Assembly: GCF_001404515.1 (NCBI RefSeq)
Contig: NZ_CXWE01000002.1
Span: 620,001-684,000, forward strand
DNA: 64,000 nucleotides
Direction of reading: 5' to 3'
Source of the DNA: Roseibium album
GTDB lineage: Bacteria; Pseudomonadota; Alphaproteobacteria; Rhizobiales; Stappiaceae
This document shows, piece after piece, positions 19,025-26,394 of the stretch (positions within the stretch are counted from its first letter, which is position 1; the number at the start of each line of letters is the position of its first letter). The position numbers and the translations under genes were made by a program. The notes beneath the pieces are model-generated. The model was not told where the DNA came from. It made no database searches and saw only the letters and a list, made by a program, of their open reading frames with translations.

Positions 19025-20545
19025 CTATGCAGCAGCGCCAGCCTGTTCTGCAAGGTGGCTGGACATATAGCTTTCCAGATCTGCCGCTTCCTGCTGGCTG
19101 AGACGCAGGCCCAGTTTTGTCCGCCGCCACAACACATCTTCTGCGGTACGGGCCCATTCCCGGTTCATCAGCCATTTCACTTCCGCTTCATGGAGATTGA
19201 ACCCGAAGGATTTGCCGAGATCCTCAAGAGATTTGGCACCACCAAGCAGCCGCCGGGCGTCCGTACCGTAAAGACGAGTCAACCGCGTCGCAAAGCGCTT
19301 GTCCAGGAAAGCATAGTCGTGCTGGAGACCGGAGACTTCCCTGTCAAAGGCGTCAACGCTGAAATCACCGCCAGGCAAAGGTTCACTTCCCGACCAAAGT
19401 CCGCGCTTGAACGGCAGAAGACCCTCCAGTTTTGCAAGAACCTGCTCGGCGAGCTTGCGATAGGTCGTGATCTTTCCGCCGAAGACGGACAGGACGGCGG
19501 GCGTGTCTCCGCCGCCGTCAAGCTCCAGAACATAGTCACGGGTCGCCGCCTTGGCGTCCTTGGCTCCGTCATCATAGAGCGGCCGGACACCCGAATAGGT
19601 ATGAACGACATCCTCGGGTGTGATTTCCTTTTCAAGATACTCACTCGCTGCGGCGCAAAGGTACGAGATTTCATCTTCCGATATGCGAACATCACCGAGA
19701 TCGTCCTGATAATCGACATCGGTTGTGCCGATCAGGGTGAAATCCTGCTCGTAGGGAATCGCGAACACGATCCGACCATCGCCGTTCTGAAAGATGAAGC
19801 AACGGTCGTGTTCGAACTGGCGCGGTACTATGATGTGGCTGCCCTTGACCAGACGGATGCCCGACGTGTCGTTTTCCCCGACAACCCCATGCAGGAAATC
19901 AGCGACCCAGGGACCGGCGGCATTGACAAGTACGCTTGCCGTGACCGTTTTCTCTTTACCCGTCGCAAGGTCCTTCAGCACCACCGACCACTTGTCTCCA
20001 TCACGCCGCGCGCTCACGCACTTTGTCCGTGTGAGGATCTTCGCACCGCGGTCGGCCGCGTCGCGCGCGTTCAGAACAACCAGCCGCGCATCGTCGACCC
20101 AGCAGTCGGAGTATTCAAAACCCCTTTGGAAGAGTTTCTTGAGGCCTTGCGAATAGGGCGCTTGATCGAGACGTACCGTCTTGGTTGCCGGCAACAGCTT
20201 CCGTCCACCGAGATGATCATACATGAACAGGCCGAGGCGGAGCAGCCAGGCCGGTCGCAGATCCTTGTGGTGCGGCAGGATGAACCGGAGCGGCCAGGCG
20301 ATGTGTGGTGCAAGATGCCAGAGAACCTCCCGCTCCTTAAGAGCTTTGCGGACCAGGTTGAACTCATAATATTCCAGATACCGCAGGCCGCCATGGATCA
20401 GCTTGGTGGAGGCTGAAGAAGTCGCGCTGGCAAGATCTCCCATCTCGGCCAGCAGGACCGATGCTCCCCGTCCAACCGCGTCTCGGGCAATCCCGGTTCC
20501 GTTAATTCCACCACCAATAACCAGCAGGTCGTAGTCCGCCGCCAT
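19025..20545 (-). CDS. glpD: Glycerol-3-phosphate dehydrogenase, FAD-dependent
   Basis: The 506-residue flavoprotein has an N-terminal FAD-binding site DLLVIGGGINGTGIARDAVGRG (read in two halves around residue 12), the DAO signature STKLIHGGLRYLEYYEF, and a C-terminal GlpD domain (from about residue 380, FAFLDKRFATRLTRLYG region). It oxidises glycerol-3-phosphate to dihydroxyacetone phosphate at the inner membrane and passes electrons to quinone. First gene of glpD-glpK; a candidate GlpR site lies just upstream. Confidence 0.96.
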   Translation of the reverse strand: MAADYDLLVIGGGINGTGIARDAVGRGASVLLAEMGDLASATSSASTKLIHGGLRYLEYYEFNLVRKALKEREVLWHLAPHIAWPLRFILPHHKDLRPAWLLRLGLFMYDHLGGRKLLPATKTVRLDQAPYSQGLKKLFQRGFEYSDCWVDDARLVVLNARDAADRGAKILTRTKCVSARRDGDKWSVVLKDLATGKEKTVTASVLVNAAGPWVADFLHGVVGENDTSGIRLVKGSHIIVPRQFEHDRCFIFQNGDGRIVFAIPYEQDFTLIGTTDVDYQDDLGDVRISEDEISYLCAAASEYLEKEITPEDVVHTYSGVRPLYDDGAKDAKAATRDYVLELDGGGDTPAVLSVFGGKITTYRKLAEQVLAKLEGLLPFKRGLWSGSEPLPGGDFSVDAFDREVSGLQHDYAFLDKRFATRLTRLYGTDARRLLGGAKSLEDLGKSFGFNLHEAEVKWLMNREWARTAEDVLWRRTKLGLRLSQQEAADLESYMSSHLAEQAGAAA

Positions 20546-20585
20546 AGGCTTGTCTCCGGCTCGAAATGAAATGCAAGAAATTCAA

Positions 20586-20606
20586 GAAACGAAAATAAAG
20601 CGAAAG
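20586..20606 (-). promoter_or_regulatory. Candidate GlpR (DeoR-type) operator upstream of glpD
   Basis: Two direct half-sites of the form A(A/G)CGAAA lie one helical turn apart, 41-61 bp upstream of the glpD ATG. On the minus strand they read TTTCGCTTT and TTTCGTTT, like the A/T-rich TTTCG-containing half-sites of DeoR-family GlpR operators. The assignment is inference. Confidence 0.35.
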
Positions 20607-20976
20607 ATTGTGAAATTCAATCAACAATCAGATATTCTTTCTATTGCGGGCGGAAAACGGATAGTCGCAAGCCGAAAGAACCGCATTGAACCACGATCAC
20701 AGTTACGTTTTGTCAAGCTCAAACCAGCAGGAGCACGGAACTTGGGTCCTAACCGATATTCATATCTCGGCGCTTGGTGCGCAGAAGTGCGCAACAACCT
20801 GAGCTCGCAATTTGTAAATTGACATGCGCGGTTGGATCGCGTAATTGCTGCGGCATCAGTTAGGAAATGAAGATGTTTTTCGCAGTTTACAGTTCATCAA
20901 GCTCATATGCGTCCGCGCTTCGCGGTCGAGGGCTTTGGCGTGTGCGGTAGACTGTAGGCACATCGGAGTGTTTTCG
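20607..20976 (+). other. AT-rich spacer and structured leader before the tRNA cluster
   Basis: No convincing coding sequence is present. A TTGACA at 20819-20824 followed after 17 bp by TAATTG could be a plus-strand promoter. Downstream lie two small hairpins: CCGCG-CTT-CGCGG (20913-20925) and TGTGC/GCACA (20941-20962). They would form part of a leader or a small RNA of about 130 nt that ends at the terminator-like hairpin at 20977. Confidence 0.4.
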
Positions 20977-21007
20977 ACCCGGAAGCGTAAAGCTTACCGG
21001 GTTTTTT
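20977..21007 (+). terminator. Intrinsic-terminator-like hairpin directly before the tRNA cluster
   Basis: ACCCGG pairs with CCGGGT, and an inner AAGC pairs with GCTT around a GTAAA loop, leaving one bulged A; the stem is followed by TTTTTTG. It ends only 20 nt before the first tRNA-like gene. It either ends a short upstream RNA or acts as an attenuator for the cluster. Confidence 0.75.
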
Positions 21008-21027
21008 GTTGCCCGGGTCTTCGACAA

Positions 21028-21116
21028 GGAAGATGAACTGGGCAGGAGCCCGGCGCCGCTTCGAAAGCGGATGGAACCCGCAAGGGTTTGGGGATCAGGA
21101 CCTCCGTCTTCCGCCA
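21028..21116 (+). tRNA. Non-canonical tRNA-Ser(CGA), 8/4 fold
   Basis: Acceptor stem GGAAGATG/CGTCTTCC gives 8 bp (one G-T), with G73 and an encoded CCA. The T stem is only 4 bp (21090-21093 with 21101-21104, one G-T) and its loop is ATCAGGA instead of TTCRANN. The D arm has 6 bp and a 4-nt loop (CTGGGC-AGGA-GCCCGG), like selenocysteine tRNA. The anticodon loop is TTCGAAA, so the anticodon is CGA (21062-21064). A long variable arm AACCC-GCAA-GGGTT marks it as a class II tRNA. Codon read: UCG. Confidence 0.82.
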
Positions 21117-21121
21117 AAACT

Positions 21122-21213
21122 GGAGAGTAAACCGGACAGGCGTGCCGGTGCTGTTTTGAAAACAGACAGGACCCAGCGACGGGTCTGCGGGTCAGGACCG
21201 CTGCTCTCCTCCA
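21122..21213 (+). tRNA. Non-canonical tRNA-Ser(UGA), 8/4 fold
   Basis: Acceptor GGAGAGTA/TGCTCTCC gives 8 bp; the discriminator is T, unusual for serine, and CCA is encoded. The T stem GCGG/CCGC has 4 bp with loop GTCAGGA. The D arm is CCGGAC-AGGC-GTGCCGG, 6 bp if one G bulges. The anticodon loop TTTGAAA gives TGA (21157-21159), reading UCA and perhaps other UCN codons. The variable arm is GACCC-AGCGAC-GGGTC. It lies 5 nt after the preceding tRNA. Confidence 0.8.
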
Positions 21214-21216
21214 GTT

Positions 21217-21308
21217 GGAAGACAAACCGGACAGGTGTCCGGCACCGCTTGGAAAGCGGGTGGAACCCTGCAAAGGGGTTTGAGGATCAGGACCTCTGTC
21301 TTCCGCCA
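21217..21308 (+). tRNA. Non-canonical tRNA-Ser(GGA), 8/4 fold
   Basis: This is the cleanest of the set. The acceptor GGAAGACA/TGTCTTCC is a perfect 8-bp stem with G73 and CCA. The T stem GAGG/CCTC is a perfect 4 bp with loop ATCAGGA. The D arm CCGGAC-AGGT-GTCCGG is a perfect 6-bp stem with a 4-nt loop. The anticodon loop TTGGAAA gives GGA (21251-21253), for UCC and UCU. The variable arm pairs AACCC with GGGTT. Only 3 nt separate it from the previous gene. Confidence 0.83.
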
Positions 21309-21311
21309 ACC

Positions 21312-21394
21312 GGAGCAGCTGGGCATTGGAGAGCCCACCGGACTGTAAATTCGACGCTTGCGCTGTGCTGGTTCGACTCCAGCCTGCTCCACCA
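21312..21394 (+). tRNA. Divergent tRNA-Tyr(GUA) within the serine tRNA cluster
   Basis: The acceptor GGAGCAG/CTGCTCC is a perfect 7-bp stem with A73 and CCA, and the T arm GCTGG-TTCGACT-CCAGC is canonical. The anticodon loop CTGTAAA gives GTA (21345-21347). The anticodon stem is weak (C-A mismatch and one G-T), the variable arm is short (about 12 nt), and position 8 is C rather than the usual T. It is therefore a tyrosine tRNA by anticodon but unlike the usual bacterial one. Confidence 0.75.
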
Positions 21395-21395
21395 A

Positions 21396-21483
21396 AGAGA
21401 GTGAACCAGCTAGGTGCTGGCGCAGACTGCTAATCTGTCGGAGTTTCTTTAAGCTTGCGGGTCGGGACCGCCGCTCTCTGCCA
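21396..21483 (+). tRNA. Non-canonical tRNA-Ser(GCU), 8/4 fold
   Basis: Acceptor AGAGAGTG/CGCTCTCT gives 8 bp, with G73 and CCA. The T stem GCGG/CCGC has 4 bp with loop GTCGGGA. The D stem CCAGC/GCTGG has 5 bp. The anticodon arm GCAGA-CTGCTAA-TCTGT is a good 5-bp stem and gives anticodon GCT (21429-21431) for AGC and AGU. The variable arm pairs AGTTT with AAGCT around CTTT. It starts 1 nt after the tyrosine tRNA. Confidence 0.82.
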
Positions 21484-21582
21484 TTCTTTTAAACTCCACC
21501 GGTCGAAATTGCCCGGAACCGCCAGAAATGTCCCGAACTCGCATGCCATCCGCCAAAGCAGGGCCACTGATCCCTCTGGGAT

Positions 21583-21604
21583 GAGACAGAGTCCGGCTTG
21601 TCTC
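21583..21604 (-). terminator. Stem-loop at the 3' end of the mscS-like gene
   Basis: GAGACA (21583-21588) pairs with TGTCTC (21599-21604), overlapping the stop codon of the channel gene; a second small hairpin ATCCC-TCT-GGGAT follows at 21570-21582. No T-run is present, so termination is uncertain. Confidence 0.4.
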
Positions 21605-23894
21605 AGTGTTCTTCACTCTCCGGCGGCGCATCATCCGTCGGTTCGCTTTGCTTGACCTTCTTCCGGCGACCTGCATCCGGCACATCGTTTTCCTCCGCGA
21701 AGGGAGGTGTTGCCGCGTGATACGTGACTTGCGGGAACGGGATTTCGATGTTTCGTTCGTCGAACACCTGTTTGATGAACTCGTTATACGCACGTCCGAT
21801 GCCCCATTGATCTCCGGGATTTGTCTTGATGCGCGCGCGAATGTCGATTGAGCTGGCACCAAAGGCCGTCACGCCGTGCATTTCCAGATCACCGAAAATC
21901 TTGGATTTGAATTCGGTCTCCTGCAGTCTCCTGAACGCTTCAAGCATCGCCTCCTTGGCGTAGGCGATATCCGTATCGTAGGACACCCCGATGAGCGCGA
22001 CGTGATAGGAATAGCCGCGCATGAAGTTCGACACCATGTCGACGGAGGAAAACGGTATGATGTGTGTCGTGCCGTCCAGGTCCCTGATCCGCACCGACCG
22101 GATGGTAATGCCCTCGACCGTTCCGGTAACACCCGCAACCGTGACGACGTCACCTTCATTGATCGCGTTTTCGATCTGGATGAAGGCCCCGGTGATGATG
22201 TCCTTGACGAGCGTTTGCGCACCGAAGGAAATTGCCAGCCCGACAACACCCGCACCGGCGATCAGCGGCCCGATATTCACACCGATTTCAGACAATGCCA
22301 GCAGCAGCGCCATGACCATGATGACGATCGTGAACGCGTTCCGGAACAGTTGAAACAGGGTTCGTTCGCGTGCGCTGACAATGTACCCGGCGCGTGATTG
22401 CAGGCGCAGGTCTACCCATGACATCACCGCCAGCCAGACAATGAAGGCGACCAGCATTACGACGATGGCTGATCCGTAGCTGCCCACCAGCCTGATCCCG
22501 GCTTCGCTGTACAACCAGTCAAGCACGCTGAGCAGGCCCCAGATGTCCATAAGCAGCAGGATCGTTCCCAGGAACACCACAAAGCGAATGATCTTGAGAA
22601 GACGCGGTACGAAAGCATTGAGTCGGTACTGAAGCGCAGGCAGTTTTTGATGAATGTCATCGGGCAGCCTGATACCGCCCTTGATGGCACGCGTCATGAC
22701 GAGTGAAATCAGCATGCCGGCCATGATGGTGATGATCGAAAGGCCGGTTGCCCGCAAGATGATCGTGGTCGCATCGAAGGGGCGCGTCACCCAGACGATG
22801 AAGACCGCAATAATGTAGCCATAGGCACCGATGTGCCAGAGGTTGCCGAGATTGGCGAGCGCTCTTTTCGCCAGAACGCTGTGCATGGTTTCCGCATAGG
22901 CCTTGGCGCCTTCGCGAACCCTGACCCTGTTCTGCTTGATGAGAACCATCAGGTAAACCATTCCCGTGAGGACGACAATGAACCTCAACGCGTTGCCAAG
23001 AACAAAGGAAACGGCCAGGTTCGCGGCAGGGACAGCAAGGAACACACCGAAATTGTTCCAATACATGTAGATACGTAACCGAGAGTACCAATAATCGGCG
23101 GCGCCATCCGCAAATGGCAGGAGCCGCAATTCCGGTCTGCGAGGGGCGAAGACGAACCGCAGGGCGACATTCGACATTCCGGTAATGAAGAACGCGTTCA
23201 GCGCCAGGCTCTCCTGGATCGTGACGCCTGTTTCAAGCCCGCCATACCCGGTCAGTGCAACGAAATAGCCAACCCCCAGTCCAAGCGCGACTGTCAGGCC
23301 GTCAATAATGGTCGATACCACCAGGATGAATGCCCGCATCAATCCGCCGCCGTACCGTGCACGGACGGCCATTTTCGGATAAATCCGGCGCGCAATGTAC
23401 TGTCCAATCCAGAACGCCGCGTAGGCACTCGCCAGAACAATCGCGACCTGCAACAGGACCTCTTCGACACGGTCCCATTTTATGGGAATGTCTCCACGGA
23501 AAATCAGGAGCAATCCCTTTAGTGAGTGACGCGAGCGGTCGAGAACGACCCCGATCTCGTCCGCCAGAGCTCGCGTGTATTCGCCAACACGAATGACGAA
23601 ACTCTGCCCGGCGGAGCTGGGTTCGGCTGTTTCTGCACCTGTTGACTGTGTCGCATCTCCCTCTTTCGCCTCTGAAGCCGGGCCAGACCCGGGATCGGCG
23701 GCTTTTTTTTGCAGCAGTTCGATCAGCTCCTTGCGGCTGTCGGGGTCGTTGAGAACCTTGATGAGTGCTTCACTTGCCTGTTTCACGTCGGCGGTTTCAA
23801 CCGGGGCTGCGCTTTCGCTCTGACCGGCTGCCGGAACAGCGGCAAGAAGGAATGCCCCCAGGAGCGTTGCAAGGCACAGGCGCAGTAGTTTCAT
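21603..23894 (-). CDS. Large mechanosensitive channel of the MscS family (YbiO-like)
   Basis: The 763-residue precursor has a signal peptide (MKLLRLCLATLLGAFLLA, cleavage near AAG at 24), a periplasmic segment, about ten membrane helices and a C-terminal MscS core. The core shows the pore helix GAGVVGLAISFGAQTLVKD and the beta domain DVVTVAGVTGTVEGITIRSVRIRD, close to E. coli YbiO. Such channels open under membrane tension to release solutes. The gene is divergent from the DUF2336 gene, and a perfect 26-bp palindrome lies between them (24018-24043). The C-terminal tail after 740 is charged and disordered. Confidence 0.9.
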   Translation of the reverse strand: MKLLRLCLATLLGAFLLAAVPAAGQSESAAPVETADVKQASEALIKVLNDPDSRKELIELLQKKAADPGSGPASEAKEGDATQSTGAETAEPSSAGQSFVIRVGEYTRALADEIGVVLDRSRHSLKGLLLIFRGDIPIKWDRVEEVLLQVAIVLASAYAAFWIGQYIARRIYPKMAVRARYGGGLMRAFILVVSTIIDGLTVALGLGVGYFVALTGYGGLETGVTIQESLALNAFFITGMSNVALRFVFAPRRPELRLLPFADGAADYWYSRLRIYMYWNNFGVFLAVPAANLAVSFVLGNALRFIVVLTGMVYLMVLIKQNRVRVREGAKAYAETMHSVLAKRALANLGNLWHIGAYGYIIAVFIVWVTRPFDATTIILRATGLSIITIMAGMLISLVMTRAIKGGIRLPDDIHQKLPALQYRLNAFVPRLLKIIRFVVFLGTILLLMDIWGLLSVLDWLYSEAGIRLVGSYGSAIVVMLVAFIVWLAVMSWVDLRLQSRAGYIVSARERTLFQLFRNAFTIVIMVMALLLALSEIGVNIGPLIAGAGVVGLAISFGAQTLVKDIITGAFIQIENAINEGDVVTVAGVTGTVEGITIRSVRIRDLDGTTHIIPFSSVDMVSNFMRGYSYHVALIGVSYDTDIAYAKEAMLEAFRRLQETEFKSKIFGDLEMHGVTAFGASSIDIRARIKTNPGDQWGIGRAYNEFIKQVFDERNIEIPFPQVTYHAATPPFAEENDVPDAGRRKKVKQSEPTDDAPPESEEH

Positions 23895-24017
23895 GTCCTA
23901 CCCGTTTCACTTAATGACAGAGGACCGTACCGTTCTCTCGCTCCGACAATAGGAAAGAACCAGGCCCAAAGGAAAGCCATCCGCTTCACCGTTCAACGGT
24001 TTTCATGCCCGGGAAAG

Positions 24018-24043
24018 AAAAACTGAAACCAGTTTCAGTTTTT
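24018..24043. repeat. Perfect 26-bp palindrome in a divergent promoter region
   Basis: AAAAACTGAAAC (24018-24029) and GTTTCAGTTTTT (24032-24043) form a perfect 12-bp inverted repeat around CA. It sits between the divergent mscS-like and DUF2336 genes, so an operator is more likely than a terminator. Confidence 0.75.
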
Positions 24044-24187
24044 ATTTCACCAAATCAAATAATTCTCTTTTTTTTCTGGATTGCACAAATCTAGAAAAAC
24101 TAACGTAAGGTAATTACTTCGAGATTCCACTTTTCGGTAACGTAAAAATAACAATATTGGCTAATTCTTCCTCTTAACGGAGGCAAT

Positions 24188-25291
24188 ATGACAAGTTCAC
24201 TCATCAGGCTCGCGGAGGATGAGACAGTCGAGGCGCGGCAAAAGCTATTTGCCGAGGTGAGCAAACTCGTCGCAACCGATCTTGACGAAAGATCGGGCCG
24301 GGAACTGGAACTTTTCGCCCAGGTAATGTTGAAGATCTACAGCACTGGCGCTGCAAACGACCGATTGCTTCTGGCGCAGAAGATTGCGCCTTGCGCGCAA
24401 AGCCCTGCGGACCTGGTGCACAGGATTGCCAGGGATGAGGTGAATGTCGCGATGCCGGTCCTGGCGGAGTGCCCGCTCCTGACCCGGGATGATCTCCTTC
24501 TCCTGATCGAACAGGTAAGCAGCGCCCACATGCAGGTGCTGGCGCGGCGCAAGGATCTGCCAACCGAGGTTTCAGACGTTCTGGCTGCCAAGGGCGACAT
24601 CGCGGTTCACCGCATACTGGCCGGCAACAAGGAAACGAAACTGTCGCGCCAGACAATGCTCAAATTTGTCAAGCTTGCAGCGGAAGATGAGGTCCTGAGG
24701 GAGGACCTCTCGCTTCGCTCGGATCTTTCTCCTGCCGTATGTCAGGAGTTGCTGCCGCTTGTCGACGACGAAACCAGGAAGCGTCTGCGCAGCATTATCG
24801 AAGGCTCGCTTTCCCAGGAACAGCTGGACCAGATCGCAAGACTGAAAGTCCTTCGCAAGACATTCGGCGACACTTTGAACAATCCGGACATCGGCATATT
24901 GTGGCGCGAAGCCGAGCGTTCCGCGGTAACGCTTGACGAACTTATTATCCTGCTGCTGCAGGACGGCCGTTTCAACCACGCGATCGAACTGCTCAGCACA
25001 AGAGGCAGGATTGCACAATCCGCACTCAAGGACGCCATGTTCAATGGCAAACGGGATGTCGTCCTCAGAACTGCGGCAAAGGCGGGTTTGGACGTCCCCG
25101 CATTCGCGTTGCTGGCCAAGGCAAGGTGCACGCATCTCAAACTGCCTGCCGCGCAGGGAGCGGAATGGACTTCCGCCTATGTCAAACAGATCGCGAATGC
25201 AGCCAATGCAAGACAGGGACGCTGCGACGACTTTCAGGCCCGCCGCCGGGACAAGACCGCAAGGGAACCCAGCCGCACCCAGCCGGCATGA
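24188..25291 (+). CDS. DUF2336 domain-containing protein
   Basis: The 367-residue cytoplasmic protein is all-helical with repeated short helical units like HEAT repeats (for example LAKRIAxxxxVLREDLSLRSDLSP), matching the DUF2336 family of alphaproteobacteria. The family has no assigned biochemical role. There are no membrane segments or catalytic motifs. The C-terminal 30 residues are Arg-rich and disordered. An AACGGAGG ribosome site sits 5 bp before the ATG. The location, 2 kb from fliJ-fliI, may or may not be meaningful. Confidence 0.82.
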   Translation: MTSSLIRLAEDETVEARQKLFAEVSKLVATDLDERSGRELELFAQVMLKIYSTGAANDRLLLAQKIAPCAQSPADLVHRIARDEVNVAMPVLAECPLLTRDDLLLLIEQVSSAHMQVLARRKDLPTEVSDVLAAKGDIAVHRILAGNKETKLSRQTMLKFVKLAAEDEVLREDLSLRSDLSPAVCQELLPLVDDETRKRLRSIIEGSLSQEQLDQIARLKVLRKTFGDTLNNPDIGILWREAERSAVTLDELIILLLQDGRFNHAIELLSTRGRIAQSALKDAMFNGKRDVVLRTAAKAGLDVPAFALLAKARCTHLKLPAAQGAEWTSAYVKQIANAANARQGRCDDFQARRRDKTAREPSRTQPA

Positions 25292-25307
25292 GTTTCCGGT
25301 GAACGCT

Positions 25308-25742
25308 TCAGGCCCGCGTGCATAGACTCGCCGCAAAGGCTGTCGACAATGTCGCCGCCGCGTAAAACCAGAGGCCCGGAAGAATTGCCGCCGCCGCAAG
25401 ACCGCTGGTCTTGGCTGCGAACAGAACCAGCGCAACCAGCATCACGTCAAGCATTGACCATTTGCTGACCATCGACAGCAGTGCAAGCGACCGGGAATTT
25501 CCACCCGTCATGGCAGCGATGTGAATCAGCAGGATTTTCGCAGCAGGAAATCCGATCGAGAACAGACCGACGATCGTGGCCAGCGCCATGTCTTCCTGTC
25601 GCCACAACTCCGTAATCATTTCGATCAGGTTTGGGCGATCTTCCAGAAAATACAGACGTTCAAAACGCATGAGTGGCTGAGTGAGCCCGAGAGCGAAGGA
25701 GAACGTGGACAACGGCAAAAGCACTGCCAGAAAAAGTCGCAT
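25308..25742 (-). CDS. Short paraquat-inducible protein A (PqiA)-like membrane protein
   Basis: The 144-residue protein has four membrane segments and a PqiA-type core: SIGFPAAKILLIHIAA followed by SLALLSMVSKWSMLDVMLVALVLFAAK. Full PqiA proteins carry two such modules and zinc-binding cysteines and work with the MCE protein PqiB in moving lipids. This one has a single module, no zinc motif and no MCE partner nearby, so its role is uncertain. It converges with the DUF2336 gene, 16 bp apart. Confidence 0.75.
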   Translation of the reverse strand: MRLFLAVLLPLSTFSFALGLTQPLMRFERLYFLEDRPNLIEMITELWRQEDMALATIVGLFSIGFPAAKILLIHIAAMTGGNSRSLALLSMVSKWSMLDVMLVALVLFAAKTSGLAAAAILPGLWFYAAATLSTAFAASLCTRA

Positions 25743-25958
25743 AGAATGAGCATGCCCCCAGAAGATCGAACGAATCAGTTCACAAACAAGTGTTCATGCC
25801 ACGGTCGAATTTCAACGAGGCAGCACGCTGAGGGTTTTATTTCAATCTCTCAAAACGACAAAGCCTGATCACCGGTCTTGGCAATCAGGCATTCGAAATA
25901 CATGCCCGCCTGGGCTCGAGTGACCCGCTAAACCTCTCTGCCCGGGCTACATTTGTTG

Positions 25959-26366
25959 CTAGCGCAGCCGAACCCGCGCAGCGACTTCGTCAAGCTCATC
26001 CTGTTCGGCAATCTCCTGCGCAGTCTTCTCGCGCTGATGATCGCGCTCTTCCAACTGCTCGAACTTCTTGAGTTCTTCGATGGCCTCACTGAGCTCGTCC
26101 TGAGCTCGTTGCAACTGGTCATCAAGCTCAAGCGCCGAGTTGCGCAGGTTGTCACGCCGATCCGCTGCGGCCTTTGCAAATGTCGGATACGCGAAATGCG
26201 TCACGTCGGTGATGCCGACACGTTCCTGCTCGGTCGTGATCTGGACATCCAGCTCATCGGCCATTCGATTAAACTCGGCAATCATGCTCTCGATCTGAGC
26301 AAGTTGCCGTCGCTTTTCATCAACCTGAAACCGCTTCAAACGGATCAAACTGTCGCGGGTTTTCAT
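25959..26366 (-). CDS. fliJ: Flagellar export protein FliJ
   Basis: This 135-residue protein is almost entirely coiled coil (heptads from KRFQVDEKRRQLAQIESMIAE onward, broken by a TDVTHFAYPTF turn near residue 55), which is the FliJ shape. FliJ sits in the centre of the FliI hexamer and links it to the export gate FlhA. Sequence identity in this family is low, so the call rests on length, structure and the position 28 bp after fliI. Confidence 0.85.
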   Translation of the reverse strand: MKTRDSLIRLKRFQVDEKRRQLAQIESMIAEFNRMADELDVQITTEQERVGITDVTHFAYPTFAKAAADRRDNLRNSALELDDQLQRAQDELSEAIEELKKFEQLEERDHQREKTAQEIAEQDELDEVAARVRLR

Positions 26367-26394
26367 AACTCAATACTCCCCTAACCTGGGCAGT

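Noticed and set aside
21028..21116. Selenocysteine tRNA, suggested by the 6-bp D stem and 8-bp acceptor
   Set aside because: The anticodon is CGA, the T stem has 4 rather than 5 bp, and no selA/selB lies nearby; the sister genes have other serine anticodons.
20887..21309. Minus-strand 140-codon ORF across the tRNA cluster
   Set aside because: It is the antisense of structured RNA genes; apparent peptide repeats come from the repeated tRNA sequence.
21028..21483. CRISPR-like repeat array because of recurring GTCAGGACC and GGAA blocks
   Set aside because: Repeats are not identical, spacing matches tRNA length, and each unit folds as a cloverleaf ending in CCA.
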